This document shows positions 33,975 through 45,484 of a stretch of 64,000 nucleotides of DNA, piece after piece. The position numbers and the translations under genes are program-made. Position 1 is the stretch's first letter, and each line of letters opens with the position of its first letter. The notes under the pieces are model-generated. The model ran no database searches. It had not been told where the DNA came from and saw only the letters and a list, made by a program, of their open reading frames with translations. Origin of the DNA: Metamycoplasma sp051549855 (lineage in GTDB: Bacteria; Bacillota_I; Bacilli_A; Mycoplasmatales; Metamycoplasmataceae). The stretch is taken from positions 496,001-560,000 of the forward strand of contig NZ_CP196080.1 of the NCBI RefSeq assembly GCF_051549855.1. The letters run 5' to 3'.

Positions 33975-35118
33975 TTAAAGTATTTTTGAACTTGAAAATC
34001 GATACTGTTTCAACTGCTTCTTGTTCAAGTTGGGCAAGTAATGGCAATTCTTGTTCCACTCTAAGAACGTCTTTTAGTTGCGGTTTGGTCACTGGTTCTT
34101 TTGGCGCAAAAAGTTCGCAAGTTTCGCATGCTTTTTGATTACTAATTTCAAGTGTGTGAATTTCTTGAGCAATTTTAATTGTTTCCAGTTTATCAAAAGT
34201 TAGTAATGGGCGAAAAATAGGCATATTTGTTACTTCATTAATTACAGCCATGCTTTCCAATGTTTGACTAGCAACTTGAGCTATATTTTCTCCATTTGAA
34301 AGTGATAGGTAATTATATTTGTTGGCAATTTGTGAAGCAATACGATAGAAACTACGACGCATCAATGTAATTTTGTACTTTTGTTGGCTTATAAGTGCAA
34401 TATAGTTCATTATTTTTGTGTAATTTACTTGAAATAAAGTTGCATGACTTTGGAATTTTGTGAGTTGTTGAATGATTTCTTCTACTTTACGTGTTGTATT
34501 TTCATCCGTGTGCGGCGGAGTAATAAAGTTTAAATAATCAACAACAAGACCACGTTTTTGTAACAAGTTGGCAGCAACGGGAGAATCAATCCCGCCACTT
34601 ATCAAGTGCAACGTTTTTCCAGTTATACCAACTGGCATTCCACCTCTTGTTTGATGTCAATTTGAAAAAACATAACAATTATCCCCTCTTAACTCAAGAA
34701 AAATAGTTAAATCAGGATTGTACATTGCTACTTTTTTATTTTCAGTGTTTTTTAACACAAAACCACCTATTTTTTGACTCACTTCACTTGAAGTTAATGG
34801 ATAGTTTTTGTTTGAACGCTTGGTATCCACTTTGAAAGTTTCAAAGTTTTTGTCCTTTAACTCTTCTAAAATCGCTTGCTGAATAGATTCAAAATCGTTA
34901 GCAGTGATAGTTATAACACTATAGCTTGAAAGACCAAAAATATATGCTAGGTTTTCAATGTTTTTCTGGCTATATTCTAAATATCCCCTGTCAAACTTAC
35001 AAACCACTTCACCTTCCATGATATTTTCTAAATTTTGACGTAACTTTTTAATAAAACTTTCTCTGTTTTTACCTTTTAGTGTTAATTCACCATAACGTAG
35101 TAAGATTTTCTTTTCCAT
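33961..35118 (-). CDS. thiI: tRNA 4-thiouridine synthase ThiI
   Basis: 385 residues. It makes 4-thiouridine at position 8 of tRNAs. An N-terminal ferredoxin-like/THUMP region (to about 165) precedes the PP-loop ATPase domain with LHLISGGIDSPVAA. A conserved C-terminal block reads ACETCELFAPKEPVTKP. There is no C-terminal rhodanese domain, as in Bacillus ThiI. The gene overlaps ezrA by one base at its start and dnaE at its end. ezrA next to thiI is also the Bacillus order. Confidence 0.94.
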
Positions 35119-36836
35119 TAGTTTTCTCCTTTTGCTAAGAATTCTTTGATTGTTTCTAAAGCTTTAACATACTTTCCTGAATTGTTTTCAACTGTTGCAA
35201 CGTTTAGCATTGCTGCAATATTTTCTTTATGAGATCGATATCTATTTAGGTGATTACTAATCACATAGAAAACATCATTAGCATCCTTTGTTACTAAATT
35301 TTCAACATCTAATCCATTAACCAGAAGTTCAAAAAGGTCTATTTCGTTTTTAAGTTGATCAAAATTCACTAAATTTTGTTCTAATGCATTCTGAATTCTA
35401 TTTTGTTGTTTATAGACTGCTTCGAGATAAAAGTTACGCTGTGGATTCATTACTATTTCACTGCTTTGTCACTCGAATGATAATTGCATCACCTTTTTTT
35501 CTAAATCACTGAATGTATTTAAAATTTGTTTTAGTTGTTCTAATTCATTATCAATTTCTAATAAAAGCCTGTCTGCTTGATCTAATTTCTTTAAAAATTC
35601 TTCTAGTCTTTTAAAACGAAGAGTAGAAGAAATTGTTTTATCAGACAGTAGAAAATCTATTGCTTCGTAGAAATTAGTTTTCATGATTTGATTTATTTTT
35701 TTGATTTTGGTGTGTGAGAAATTTGAATCTAACTTATAAACTTTTATATCTTCTTGTAGTGTAAAAAAACGTTTATTTAACTCTGATATTGTTTGGTTTA
35801 TTTGTTCTAAACTAAAACTTTGTTCTTCGAAATAGTTACGTGCAGAATTTTCAAAATTAAGAATAGCTGAAAACTCTGACATGAGTAAGAAATTATCTTT
35901 TAGTAATGTTTGAATTCTTTCACGATTTGCTACATAATCTTGTTGACTAAAAAGCTTTTCTATCTCTTTATTTTTTGCTCTTATTGCATAAATTTTTTTT
36001 TCTAATTTTTGCTCCTGATACAATTTTTCAAATACATCGTAGTTTTGCATAATGTATGTTAATCTTCGCTCATCATATGTTCGAATCTTCGTGTTGTAAA
36101 AATCTAAGCTTTTTTTACCTTCACCAACTATTAGACATAAGTTTTGAACTATAGAATTTAATTTTTCAAGTTTGAAATTATTTTGTTGTTCTACATTATT
36201 TAAATGCTTGTCTTCTGAAAAATATGAAACTTCTTTTTTTCATTTTTTAGCAAGTAATTCTAGTTCTGCCTTAAAAAACGTAAGTTTATCGCTTTGTTGG
36301 ACTATTATTGAAGAAATTTCTGAGTTAGCATACAGTACTTTTTGGTATCTTGTTAATACCAATTGCGTCTCTGATGTTTTTTCTTTTGTGTAGTGTGTCA
36401 GTCTTTTGCTTAAAACTTTTATTTCACGAATCATTTTTTTCAGTTCTTTTGACTCATCGTGAATTTTTTTGAAATTTTTTATTCTTTCTTTGAAAATCTT
36501 ATTTGCATTCTTGTTGATCAAAATTAAAACTTTTGTCATATTAAAAGAAATTTTGTCTTTAAGTGAAACAAACTGGTAGAAATTTCTTAAAAAGACTTCA
36601 TAAGTTTTTTCATATTTTTGGCTGCTTTTTGAGTATGTTTCTAGCATTTCATTTGTCTTCGAGTGTTTAGCATTGATGTCGCTAAGCCATTTTTTTTGCT
36701 TTTGAAAATATTGATTTAGATAAACCTGAAAGTAAAAATAAACATAAACAGCTATTGCCATAACAAGAGCTGCAAAAGATAAAATTAAAAGAAAAACTAT
36801 AAAAATTTTTAACGTTGTCTGATTGTCCATACTCAT
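35118..36836 (-). CDS. ezrA: Septation ring regulator EzrA-like protein
   Basis: 572 residues, compared with 562 for Bacillus EzrA. One N-terminal membrane helix (about 10-35, FIVFLLILSFAAL) is followed by a continuous coiled-coil body without Cys-rich or catalytic motifs. EzrA is a membrane-anchored inhibitor and organiser of FtsZ rings. The identification rests on topology, length and the neighbourhood: rpsD on one side and thiI on the other, as in Bacillus. TGA at 35469 is Trp, so the 110 residues from 35450 down to 35118 are its C-terminus, not a separate gene. TATAAA ends 10 bp before ATG 36836 and there is no ribosome binding site, so it is probably leaderless. ATG 36830 is an alternative. 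Confidence 0.78.
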
Positions 36837-37081
36837 TTTATTAAATTTTATAACAGCAAACAAGTTATAAAAGAAAAACGGGGAAATAATAGTAAATATA
36901 GTATTTAATTGATTTAAATAAATTAGTGTACAATATATAAAGCATTGATACAGCAATAAAACATTTATAAAACTGTTTTGAATTCGTGTAGATTTGAAAG
37001 TAAGTAAGCTGTCAAAACCGAAATCATTAAATAAAAAACATTTATAAAGAGTTTTTGTGTCCTTGCGGAAAGGATTAAAAT
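36837..37081 (+). promoter_or_regulatory. ezrA/rpsD divergent region with rpsD promoter and leader
   Basis: A 245-bp gap between divergent genes. TGTACAAT (TACAAT 36929-36934) is the best -10 candidate for rpsD, giving a leader of about 140 bases. The leader holds an imperfect repeat: AAAACATTTATAAA-like sequences near 36958 and 37034. AAAGGA at about 37070 is the ribosome binding site. Autoregulation by S4 is known in Bacillus; whether this leader does it is open. Confidence 0.45.
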
Positions 37082-37681
37082 ATGTCAAGATTTAGAGGAT
37101 CTTTATTTAAAAAATCACGTCGTTACGGATTTTCATTACTAGAAAACGATAAAGAATTTGCAAAAGGAAAACAAAGAAAATACGCTCCAGGACAACACGG
37201 ACAAAAACGTGCAAAATTAACTGACTATGGACTACACTTATACGAAAAACAAAAAGTTCGTTACATGTATGGTCTAAATGAAAGACAATTCCACAATACT
37301 TTCGTTAAAGCTTCTAAAAAATCAGGGGTTACAGGAACAAATTTCCTACAAACTCTAGAATCACGTCTAGATAACTTAGTATACCGTGCAGGATTTGCTA
37401 AAACAAGAGCACAAGCTCGTCAATTAGTAAATCACGGACACTTCACACTAGACGGACACAAGGCTGACATTCCTTCAATGTTAGTATCAGTAAATTCAGT
37501 TATTGAATTAAAAGAAAAATCAAGAAATAACTCAGAAATTAAAGAAGCTATGGAACAAAGAGCTGTTGCTGAATGAGTAAAAAGAGAAGACTTCAAAGCA
37601 ACTTTCACTCGTTTACCTGAAAGAAATGAATTAAATAAAGACATTAACGAATCACTAATCGTTGAGTTCTACAACCGTTAA
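37082..37681 (+). CDS. rpsD: Ribosomal protein S4
   Basis: 199 residues. A primary 16S rRNA binding protein and assembly nucleator of the 30S subunit. The start MSRFRGSLFKKSRRYGFSLL, the YAPGQHGQKR box, and the S4 RNA-binding domain (LESRLDNLVYRAGFAKTRAQARQ split over 100-122, then VNHGHF) are all present. The N-terminal Cys residues of zinc-binding S4 forms are absent. TGA at 37574 codes Trp in the sequence AEWVKRE. The gene is monocistronic with a strong terminator. Confidence 0.97.
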
Positions 37682-37686
37682 TTATC

Positions 37687-37722
37687 AAAAAAAGTTCAAG
37701 CCCTTGCGCCTGAACTTTTTTA
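37687..37722. terminator. Bidirectional terminator between rpsD and adh
   Basis: AAAAAAAGTTCA and TGAACTTTTTTT form a long stem with a 12-base loop, active in both directions between convergent genes. Confidence 0.9.
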
Positions 37723-37727
37723 TTAAC

Positions 37728-38777
37728 TTATTTTTTGAAGTCAATAACTGCTCTTCCTAAGAACTCACCTTTTTCCAATTTTTCGAAAATATCAGCAACT
37801 TCTTCTAGGCTAACAGTTTTTGTAACTTCACTTTTTACTAATCCTCTTGCAGCATAATCAAGAGCTTCTTGTAGATCTTTTCTTGTTCCTACTATTGAAC
37901 CTGCTAATTCTCTTTCAAATAATACAGTTCAGAAGACAGAAACAGGGAACTCATCTTTTCCTAAGTTGTCTTTAGCTGGAAGACCCACTAAAACTTGTCT
38001 TCCACCACGACGTAACATTTCCATTCCTTCGTAAGCAGCTTTTGTTGATACTGATGTGTTGATTACCGCATGAACTCCACCATCAGTAACTTCTAAAATT
38101 TCTTTTGCTGCATTTACTTTCTTAGAGTTGAATGCATATTCAGCACCAGATTTTAATGCTAGTTCTACCTTGTCATCCGATAAGTCAATTCCAATAGGAC
38201 GATATCCCATTGCTTTGGCATATTGAATTGCCATTTGACCTAGTCCACCAACCCCGATAACTGCTACATATTCACCAGGTTTTAATTTTGCTTGTTTTAC
38301 TGCTTTATATGTTGTAACACCAGCACAAACAACTGGAGCACCTGTGATGATATCTAGATTTGCAGGAACTTTTCCTACATAGTCTTCATGACCGATTGCA
38401 TATTCAGCAAATGATCCATCTTTTGTATATGCAGACATATTTTGGTTAGGACATAGAGTTTCTTTACCTGTTAAACAGTATTCACAGTGTCCACATGCAT
38501 CATGTAACCATGCTAAACAAACTCTGTCTCCTATTTTTAAGTGGGTGCATCCAGGACCCAATTTTGTTACAATACCAATTCCTTCATGTCCTGGAATTAG
38601 TGGATATTTTGGTTGTACTAATCAATCGAAATTAGCAGCATGTAAGTCAGTATGACAAATACCACTAGTTTCCATTTTAATTAAAACTTCTTTTTCTTTT
38701 GGTTCAGGAATATCAACTTCCTCAACACTTCATTGACGTGGTGAACGCACCACAAATGCTTTCATTTTTGCAGACAT
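37728..38777 (-). CDS. adh: Zinc-dependent alcohol dehydrogenase
   Basis: 349 residues, the size of AdhP-type tetrameric enzymes. It interconverts alcohols and aldehydes with NAD(P). Catalytic zinc ligands are in SGICHTDLH and IPGHEGIG; structural zinc ligands are the four Cys of CGHCEYCLTGKETLC. The cofactor motif is GVGGLGQMAIQYAKAMG. Start ATG 38777 has AAGGAAG six bases upstream (an internal ATG at 38765 has none). Monocistronic. Confidence 0.95.
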
Positions 38778-38850
38778 TTTTTTGCTTCCTTAAATGTTTT
38801 TTCTTTCACTTAAATTATATTAAATGCCTAAATTAAAGTCAAGAGGTATC

Positions 38851-38880
38851 AAAAAAAGTACTCACAACAAGTACTTTTTT
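38851..38880 (-). terminator. Terminator after the small membrane protein gene
   Basis: AAAAAAGTACT and AGTACTTTTTT pair around seven bases. It separates the small gene from adh, which reads in the same direction. Confidence 0.8.
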
Positions 38881-38889
38881 CTAAAACTT

Positions 38890-39042
38890 CTAACTGTTAG
38901 CGTTGGGTAAAAAACTTAAAAGAGCAATAAAGACCACAACAACAAATAAAGGTAATAAAATTGATAATATTAATTTCAAAGTTTGTTTTGGACTTTTCTT
39001 TGTGTTTACTTCTGATACATTGTTTGATGAATTATTTTTCAT
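38890..39042 (-). CDS. Small single-helix membrane protein (50 aa)
   Basis: 50 residues: a polar Ser/Asn/Lys-rich head of about 20 residues, then one strongly hydrophobic helix (LILSILLPLFVVVVFIALL), then a short tail. A TATAAT box lies 7 bp before ATG 39042 with no ribosome binding site, and a strong terminator follows, so it has its own transcription unit. The next start upstream would add 12 residues but would lie within the -10 box. Function unknown; it could be a small stress or regulatory membrane peptide, which is speculation. Confidence 0.6.
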   Translation of the reverse strand: MKNNSSNNVSEVNTKKSPKQTLKLILSILLPLFVVVVFIALLSFLPNANS

Positions 39043-39049
39043 AATGCTT

Positions 39050-39055
39050 ATTATA
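39050..39055 (-). promoter_or_regulatory. -10 box of the small membrane protein gene
   Basis: TATAAT on the minus strand, seven bp before the ATG; suggests a leaderless transcript. Confidence 0.6.
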
Positions 39056-39118
39056 TTCTTTTTTAAAAATAGGTTCAAAATTACAATGTTTATTTAAAAG
39101 TAAGTAAAATTTAAAGTT

Positions 39119-39883
39119 ATGAAAAAAGAGTCAAGTAATCACAAAAAAACTGAAATATATATCGATTTTGAGGCAATAACTAATCCTTTTGCTAAAATGA
39201 TTGGTCTAAAAAGTGGAACTCCATATTGTTATACTTTGGGAATAAAAAATAATTTTAATGTGATAAAAACTCATACATTTGTAAATGACTTCAAAAAATC
39301 TGATTATATGAAAGTAATGCGTGAAGCAATAATCAGAGATATTAACCGCATCGATAACACAATAAAAATGAGTGAAGTTATTTTTGTAGGTCACAACCCA
39401 GTGTTGGAAAAGAAAATAATTAAAGAACTTTTTCCTAACAATGAAGTAAAACCGCTCTTATCACATGCAACTGTCTCGCTTGACTTAATAACTCACAAAG
39501 ATTTTAATCAGCCATACTTTACCGAAGTAAGAAATGCGATTCTTTCAAATACTAAAAATAATGTTTTAGAAAATAAATTTGTCCATGATGGCTCACTAGC
39601 TAGCTTTGTGGGATGCTTGTTATTTTGTATGCAAAAACAAAGAAAAATCCCCTTTAAAAGATACAACCTGGAAATTAGTCGGCAAACAGTTCTAAAAGAA
39701 TTAAAACAATATTCAAAAGATGATGTTTTAAAAATGTTCTGAATTGATGAACGCAGAGACGATATTGATGAAATGATAAAATTGTTGAATCATAAAAAAG
39801 AATTTTTAAAATTGTTGAATCAATTTCAGTTGGAAGACTCAATGACGATAAAGGAACTGAAAGAAAAAATTTGGGACATCTAG
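39119..39883 (+). CDS. RNase H-fold nuclease-like protein (DUF2779-like?)
   Basis: 254 residues. The N-terminus has YIDFEAI (Asp16, Glu18), then VGHNPVLEKKII (His92, Asn93, Glu97), VSLDLI (Asp122) and HDGSLASF (156-163). This order and spacing recall DEDD 3'-5' exonuclease folds, and the DFE / GHN..E / LDL / GS pattern is closest to DUF2779-type nucleases. The Asp normally after the HN motif is Glu here. No polymerase or helicase domain is attached. It is convergent with none and stands alone with a terminator behind it. Activity is an inference; substrate unknown. Confidence 0.6.
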
Positions 39884-39892
39884 ACAACAACT

Positions 39893-39917
39893 AAGCCAGT
39901 GTCAAAAACTGGCTTTT
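39893..39917 (+). terminator. Terminator after the RNase H-like gene
   Basis: AAGCCAGT and ACTGGCTT with a seven-base loop followed by T residues. Confidence 0.85.
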
Positions 39918-39922
39918 TTTGT

Positions 39923-39928
39923 TACAAT
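39923..39928 (+). promoter_or_regulatory. -10 box of MATE gene 1
   Basis: TACAAT nine bp before ATG 39938, directly after the previous terminator, without a ribosome binding site. Confidence 0.55.
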
Positions 39929-39937
39929 ACTTTAAGT

Positions 39938-41545
39938 ATGGAGAAAATCACTAAGAGAAGAAATATTATTCGAAGACATTTTCCTGCTTCGAAACAAGAT
40001 TGACTAAGATATTTAAAAAACACTCTACCAGTAGTCGTGGCAGAGTTAGTTTTTTCTTTAACCTCTTTTATTGATAATTTCATGGTTGCTCCAATCGAAA
40101 ATGGAACAACAGCGCTTTCCTATGCTAATACGTGATCAGGAATAGTAACAACTATTTTCATTACCATTAATATGATTGTCGGAATGTTAGTAGGACAATT
40201 TTATGGAAGTAAACAATATTCAAAAATTAATCAAATAATGGCTTTAAGAATTTGAACCTATGTGTCAATTGGAGTAATTTTTGCAATCTGTGCTTGGTCG
40301 ATGCCGGCTGAAATGATTCGGTTGATTGGAAGAGATGATGAACCTGCAGTTAACACCGGAGTAAGTTACATCCGCTTGATTGCTATTTGTTGAATATTGT
40401 TGGCAGTTGCTTGAAATACTAATGGACTTTTGAATGAGACAGGACACTCAAAATATGCTTTCTTTACTGCTTGTTTAAACTTGTCTATCAATGCAACAAT
40501 TAATGCTATTTGTATCTATGGTTTTAAATTAGGAGCTTATTCCGCTGCTTATGGAACAATTGCTTCGGTCTTTATTTCAATCTTTTTGGATAATTTTTGA
40601 ATGAGTAGGAAAAGAAAAGAGATTGTAATAAAAGTTAAAAACCTATTTAAAATAAGTCGCGAAATTACAGTTTTATTTTTTAAGAGAGGTTTTTCATTTG
40701 GTATTGCAATAGCGGGAATGATTGTTATTCCATTGCGAATGCCGATTTGAAACGATGGATTTATACCTGGCAGAGTAGGCGAAAAATGAATGAATATGAA
40801 TGCTGCTGCTGTGCTTTCACTAACAGAAAGTATTTCCACTGTTTTTGGAGCGGTGACAGTCGCCTGCGGGGCTAATGTCAGTGTGTTTGTTGCATCAAAT
40901 CTAGGAAAAAATGATTTTGATGAAGCAGATAAACATGCTCATGCCTTAAAAGGATTCCATGCTACAGCGGGTGCTTTATTTTCATTAATATTATTGATAT
41001 TTGTATTTATTATTTATCAAACTGAAATGTTGTCTGGTGGAATAGCTGAAAAGATTCAAACACTATACAAAGATAAAGACTTTTCAACAATTCAAAATGA
41101 TCTTCAAGGAAGTAAATTTTACTCATTATATGATTGAACTAACACAGATAAAGATGCATTAATCACAGCAATGAGTAACTATGCAAAAAATGTAAATAGT
41201 AATTTGATTTGTTGAACTTTATTGACAGTTGCTTTAGTTAATCCACTATGAGCTTGATTCTACACAACTAATGCACTAATAGCTAGTGGTGGGCGTTCAA
41301 ACTTGAGTAGTTTAACTACTTTAGTAGCACAATGATCTCAATTCATTTTCTTAATTATTATTCGTTTTGCAATAGTGCCACATACAAACATTTCTATTGC
41401 TTGAGCATACTTTATTTTCTATTGTTGAGACCTAGTAAGGCTAGCAATTTATGAAGTCGTACAACACAGAAATGACTGAAAAAGAAATGTCAACCACGAA
41501 ATTGAAAAAATTACAACTGCAAAACAAGTACAAAGTGAAAACTAG
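39938..41545 (+). CDS. MATE-family transporter 1
   Basis: 535 residues with about 12 membrane helices. The opening (LPVVVAELVFSLTSFIDNFMVAP) matches the first helix of MATE exporters, and GQFYGSKQYSKINQ the loop after helix 2; NGLLNETGHSKY is the conserved cytoplasmic loop with GxGxxxY-like pattern. MATE proteins export drugs or metabolites using a cation gradient. There is a large insert of about 50 residues between helices 8 and 9 (around 370-420). Many TGA-coded Trp residues fall in the helices. A second MATE gene lies at 54945. Confidence 0.85.
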
Positions 41546-41564
41546 GTTGTCCTAGTTTTTTTAT
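41538..41564 (+). terminator. Terminator overlapping the MATE 1 stop codon
   Basis: AAAACTAGG and CCTAGTTTT form a nine-bp stem with a four-base loop and T run; the TAG stop is within the 5' arm. Confidence 0.85.
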
Positions 41565-41648
41565 TGCTTTTTAAATCTCTCAAAAAAGCAATTTTTCTTC
41601 CATTTAAGCATTGAAAAATTAATTTTTTAACTTTTATATTCAATAGAA

Positions 41649-41654
41649 TATAAT
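41649..41654 (+). promoter_or_regulatory. -10 box of uvrA
   Basis: TATAAT nine bp before ATG 41664, no ribosome binding site; probable leaderless mRNA. Confidence 0.6.
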
Positions 41655-41663
41655 TTTAGAATT

Positions 41664-44486
41664 ATGGAAAATGACAAGATTATCATTAAAGGAGCAAGAG
41701 AAAATAACTTAAAAAATATTGATTTGGAAATTCCGAGAGGAAAATTAGTTGTTTTTACAGGACTTAGTGGTTCAGGAAAATCAAGCCTTGCTTTCAACAC
41801 AATTTATGAAGAAGGAAGAAGAAGATATGTTGACTCACTTTCTTCATATGCACGTCAATTTTTAGGTAACACAAAACGTCCAAATGTTGATAGTATTGAA
41901 GGATTGAGTCCTTCGATCAGTATCGAGCAAAAAACTACTCACAATAACCCTCGTTCAATTGTTGGAACTGTTACAGAAATTTATGACTATCTAAGATTGT
42001 TATATGCAAGAATTGGAAAAGCTTATTGTCCTAAACATAATATCGAAATAAAGGCACAAAAATTAAAAGACATTATTGATGCAATTTTTCAACTACCGGA
42101 AAATACTAAATTATATATTCTCGCTCCTGTTGTACAAGGTGAAAAAGGAACTCATCAAGTACTGCTAGCAAAACTAAAAAAAGATGGTTTCGTGCGTGTC
42201 AAAATTAATGACGCAATTTTTAGTCTTGACGATGAAATAAAATTAGATAAAAATAAACGTTGAAATATTGATATAGTCATTGACCGTTTAACCTTGAAAT
42301 ATGACATGCGTCAAAGAATTTCTGAAGCAGTTGAAATTGCCTTAGGATACTCAAAAGGACTAGTCAATGTTCATGAAGTTGATGGTGCTACTCAACAATT
42401 TTCAATTTTCCATGCTTGTGAGTATGGTGATTTTGATATGCCTAAGATTGAACCTAAATTATTTTCATTCAACTCTCCATTTGGAATGTGTGAGGAATGT
42501 AAGGGTCTAGGTGTTAAACAATCAGTTGATGTCAACAAATTAATTCCTAATTTCAAACGAAGCATTCGTGGTGGTGGAATTAAATATTTTGAAAATACAG
42601 TCAACACAACGAATCTTGAGTGACAAGAATTTAAAGTACTGCTTGATCACTATGACATTAGTATTGACTTACCGCTAGAGAAAATCGAACAAGATAAAAT
42701 GAGAATTTTATTGTATGGTTCAGATGAACCTTTAACTTATACACTGATTTCAGCTTCAGGAAATAAATATAATCGCAGTGGGTACATTGAAGGTATTGCA
42801 ACAATGTTAGAACGTAAATATCTTGAAACCACTAGTGAAGATATTCGAGCCTGATATGGAAAATTTATGTCAGAAATTGTTTGTTCTTCTTGCAAGGGAG
42901 CTAGATTAAATCCTAAAGCTTTGGCAGTTAAATTAGGAAATCAAAATATTTATGAAGCTTGCAAAAATGACATAAACACCTTGCTTGAATTTATTAATAA
43001 CTTAGAATTAGATGCAACCGAAAAGGAAATTGCTAACTTAATTCTTATTGAAATTAAACACCGTCTTGAGTTTTTGGTAAACGTTGGTTTAGACTACTTA
43101 ACCCTAAATCGTAAGGCTGAAACATTGAGTGGGGGAGAAAGCCAAAGAATTCGTTTGGCCACACAAATTGGAGCAAATTTAACTGGAATTTTATATGTTT
43201 TAGACGAACCAAGCATTGGATTACATCAGGCTGATAATCGTAAGTTACTGAATTCACTAAGAAAAATGGTTGATATCGGTAACACTCTTGTTGTTGTAGA
43301 ACACGATGAAGAAACAATTTTTGATGCCGATTATATTGTTGATATAGGACCTAAAGCTGGAGAAGAAGGCGGTTATGTTGTAGCTACTGGCTCAGTTGAA
43401 GACATTGCCAAAGCACCTGAGTCTATCACTGGTAAATATCTTTCTGGAGAATGAAAAATCGCAGTCCCAGAATCACGCCGCAGTGGAAATGGCAAAGTGT
43501 TAAAAATCAAAGGTGCATCAATGAATAACTTAAAGAAGGTTGATGTTGATATTCCTTTAGGTAAATTGGTCTGTGTTACTGGTGTTAGTGGTTCAGGGAA
43601 AAGTACTTTAGTAAATGAAGTTATAGTTAATGAATTAAATAAATACATAAATGAGTTCAATTATGAGTCTGAGATAGCAAAAATGAGTGGTTATGTCAAT
43701 ATCGACAAAATTATCCAAATAACACAAAGTCCGATCGGTCGTACACCGCGTTCTAACCCAGCTACTTATACTTCTGTTTTCGATGATATTCGTGATGTTT
43801 TTGCTAATGTTGAAGAGTCAAGATTCAGAGGATACACAAAAGGCCGTTTCAGTTTCAATGTTCCTGGTGGGCGTTGCGATAAATGTCAAGGGGACGGAGT
43901 AATTAAAATCGAAATGCACTTCTTGCCTGATGTTTATGTTGACTGTGATCACTGTGATGGAAAACGTTACAATCTGGAAACTTTAGAAATCAAATATCAT
44001 GGCAAAAACATTAATGATGTACTAAATATGAGAATAAAAGAAGCTTATGAATTTTTTGCTGCTAAAAAGAAAATTCAAGACAAACTAAAAACACTAATGG
44101 ATGTTGGTTTAGATTACATTCAGCTAGGTCAAAGTGCAACAACATTGAGTGGTGGAGAAGCCCAAAGGGTCAAGCTAGCAACGTTTTTACAAAAGAAACC
44201 CACAGGTAAAACATTGTATGTACTTGATGAACCAACTACTGGTCTTCATACTCACGATGTTAAAAAATTACTTTCAGTAATTAACCGCATTGTTGATAGT
44301 GGCGACAGTGTTTTAGTAATAGAACATAATTTAGATGTAATTAAGTCTGCTGACCACATAATTGACTTAGGTCCAGGTGGCGGAAGATATGGTGGAAAAA
44401 TAGTGGCTACTGGTACTCCAGAGCAAGTTAGCTTAGTAAACGGTTCGCTGACAGGTAAATACCTTGCTGAAATGTTGAAAAAATAA
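41664..44486 (+). CDS. uvrA: Excinuclease ABC subunit A
   Basis: 940 residues, full length. DNA damage recognition subunit of nucleotide excision repair. Two ABC modules: Walker A GLSGSGKS (33-40) and GVSGSGKS (from 640), signatures LSGGESQRI and LSGGEAQRV, Walker B VLDEPSIGLH and VLDEPTTGLH. Zinc-binding Cys pairs are seen as CEECKGLG/CSSCKGAR and CDKCQGDG/CDHCDGKR. uvrB is in the same window at 57784, and uvrC is not present here. The gene has a leaderless-type promoter. Confidence 0.98.
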
Positions 44487-44536
44487 CTCAATATTAAAGG
44501 TTATTTATTAAAATTTAAGATACATAAAGGAGGAAT

Positions 44537-45484
44537 ATGACAGCATATATCCCTGATGATCAAAGTACGGTCTTAAAATTAGGAGATCTTCGTCTTTATT
44601 CTTTTTTAATGATGCTAGGAATGTTTTGTGCTATTCTTACCGTCTATTGATTTTGAAAAAGAGAGAAATATAAATTTGACCTTTTCGTGTGAGTAGTAAT
44701 AGTCACTTTACCTTCAGCTATCATTGGAGCGCGTTTATTCTTTATTTTCGAAAGAATTGCAGTCAAGGATTGAATAACACTTAAACATTGGTACAAAATT
44801 TGAGAGGGTGGACTCTCAATTCAAGGGGGGGTTGTCACTGCTGCCATTGCTGACTTGATTTTTCTATCATTTTTCAGAAAACAAGTAGATTTACGCAAAT
44901 GTCTTTCAATCATTTTGCCAACTGTCTTCATCGGTCAAGCAATTGGTAGATGAGGAAACTTCGCAAATCATGAAGTTTTTGGACAAATTGTAGGTGCTGA
45001 CGATTGATCAATAGTTTGACTGCCAAACTTCATCAAATCACACATGTATATAACTGACGGTGGTGAAACAGCATACCGTGCTCCATTGTTCTTGTATGAA
45101 TCGATGGCAAACTTGCTAGGATATATTATTTTAGTTTGAGTTCTAAATAAATGAAATTGATTGAGACCAGGAACTACTGGTGGACTATACTGAATTTGAT
45201 ACGGTGTGGTTCGTTTATCAATGGAAAATTTACGTGCTGAAAGTTATACATTCTATAATGTTCTTTCGGTAATTTACATAGTTGTAGGTGTACTTCTTGT
45301 ACTTGTATTTGAATTCACAACTAACAAACGCTACACAATTTACAAAGTTAATCAGTATGGAACCAAATGAATTTACTTCATTGTTTGAGAAGATTCAGTT
45401 TCATTTACTATGCGCCGCCAAAAAGAAATTGAAAGAATCAATTTGCTAAAAAACAAAGAAAAATTGGAGGCGGTACATGAATAA
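44537..45484 (+). CDS. lgt: Phosphatidylglycerol-prolipoprotein diacylglyceryl transferase
   Basis: 315 residues, about seven membrane helices. It transfers diacylglycerol to the lipobox Cys of prelipoproteins, needed for the four lipoproteins in this window. The motifs GGLSIQGGVV and IGRWGNFANHEVFG are the Lgt signatures with the essential Arg and Asn. AAAGGAGG precedes ATG 44537. The C-terminal end overlaps trxB by 8 bp. lgt next to trxB is common in Firmicutes. Confidence 0.95.

Noticed and set aside
35118..35450. Separate 110-residue gene before thiI
   Set aside because: It is in frame with the coiled-coil gene above it, and the only codon between them is TGA (Trp). It is the EzrA C-terminus.
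36837..37088. N-terminal extension of ezrA to 37088
   Set aside because: It would overlap the rpsD start and promoter and add irregular hydrophobic sequence; the ATG at 36836 gives the known EzrA topology.
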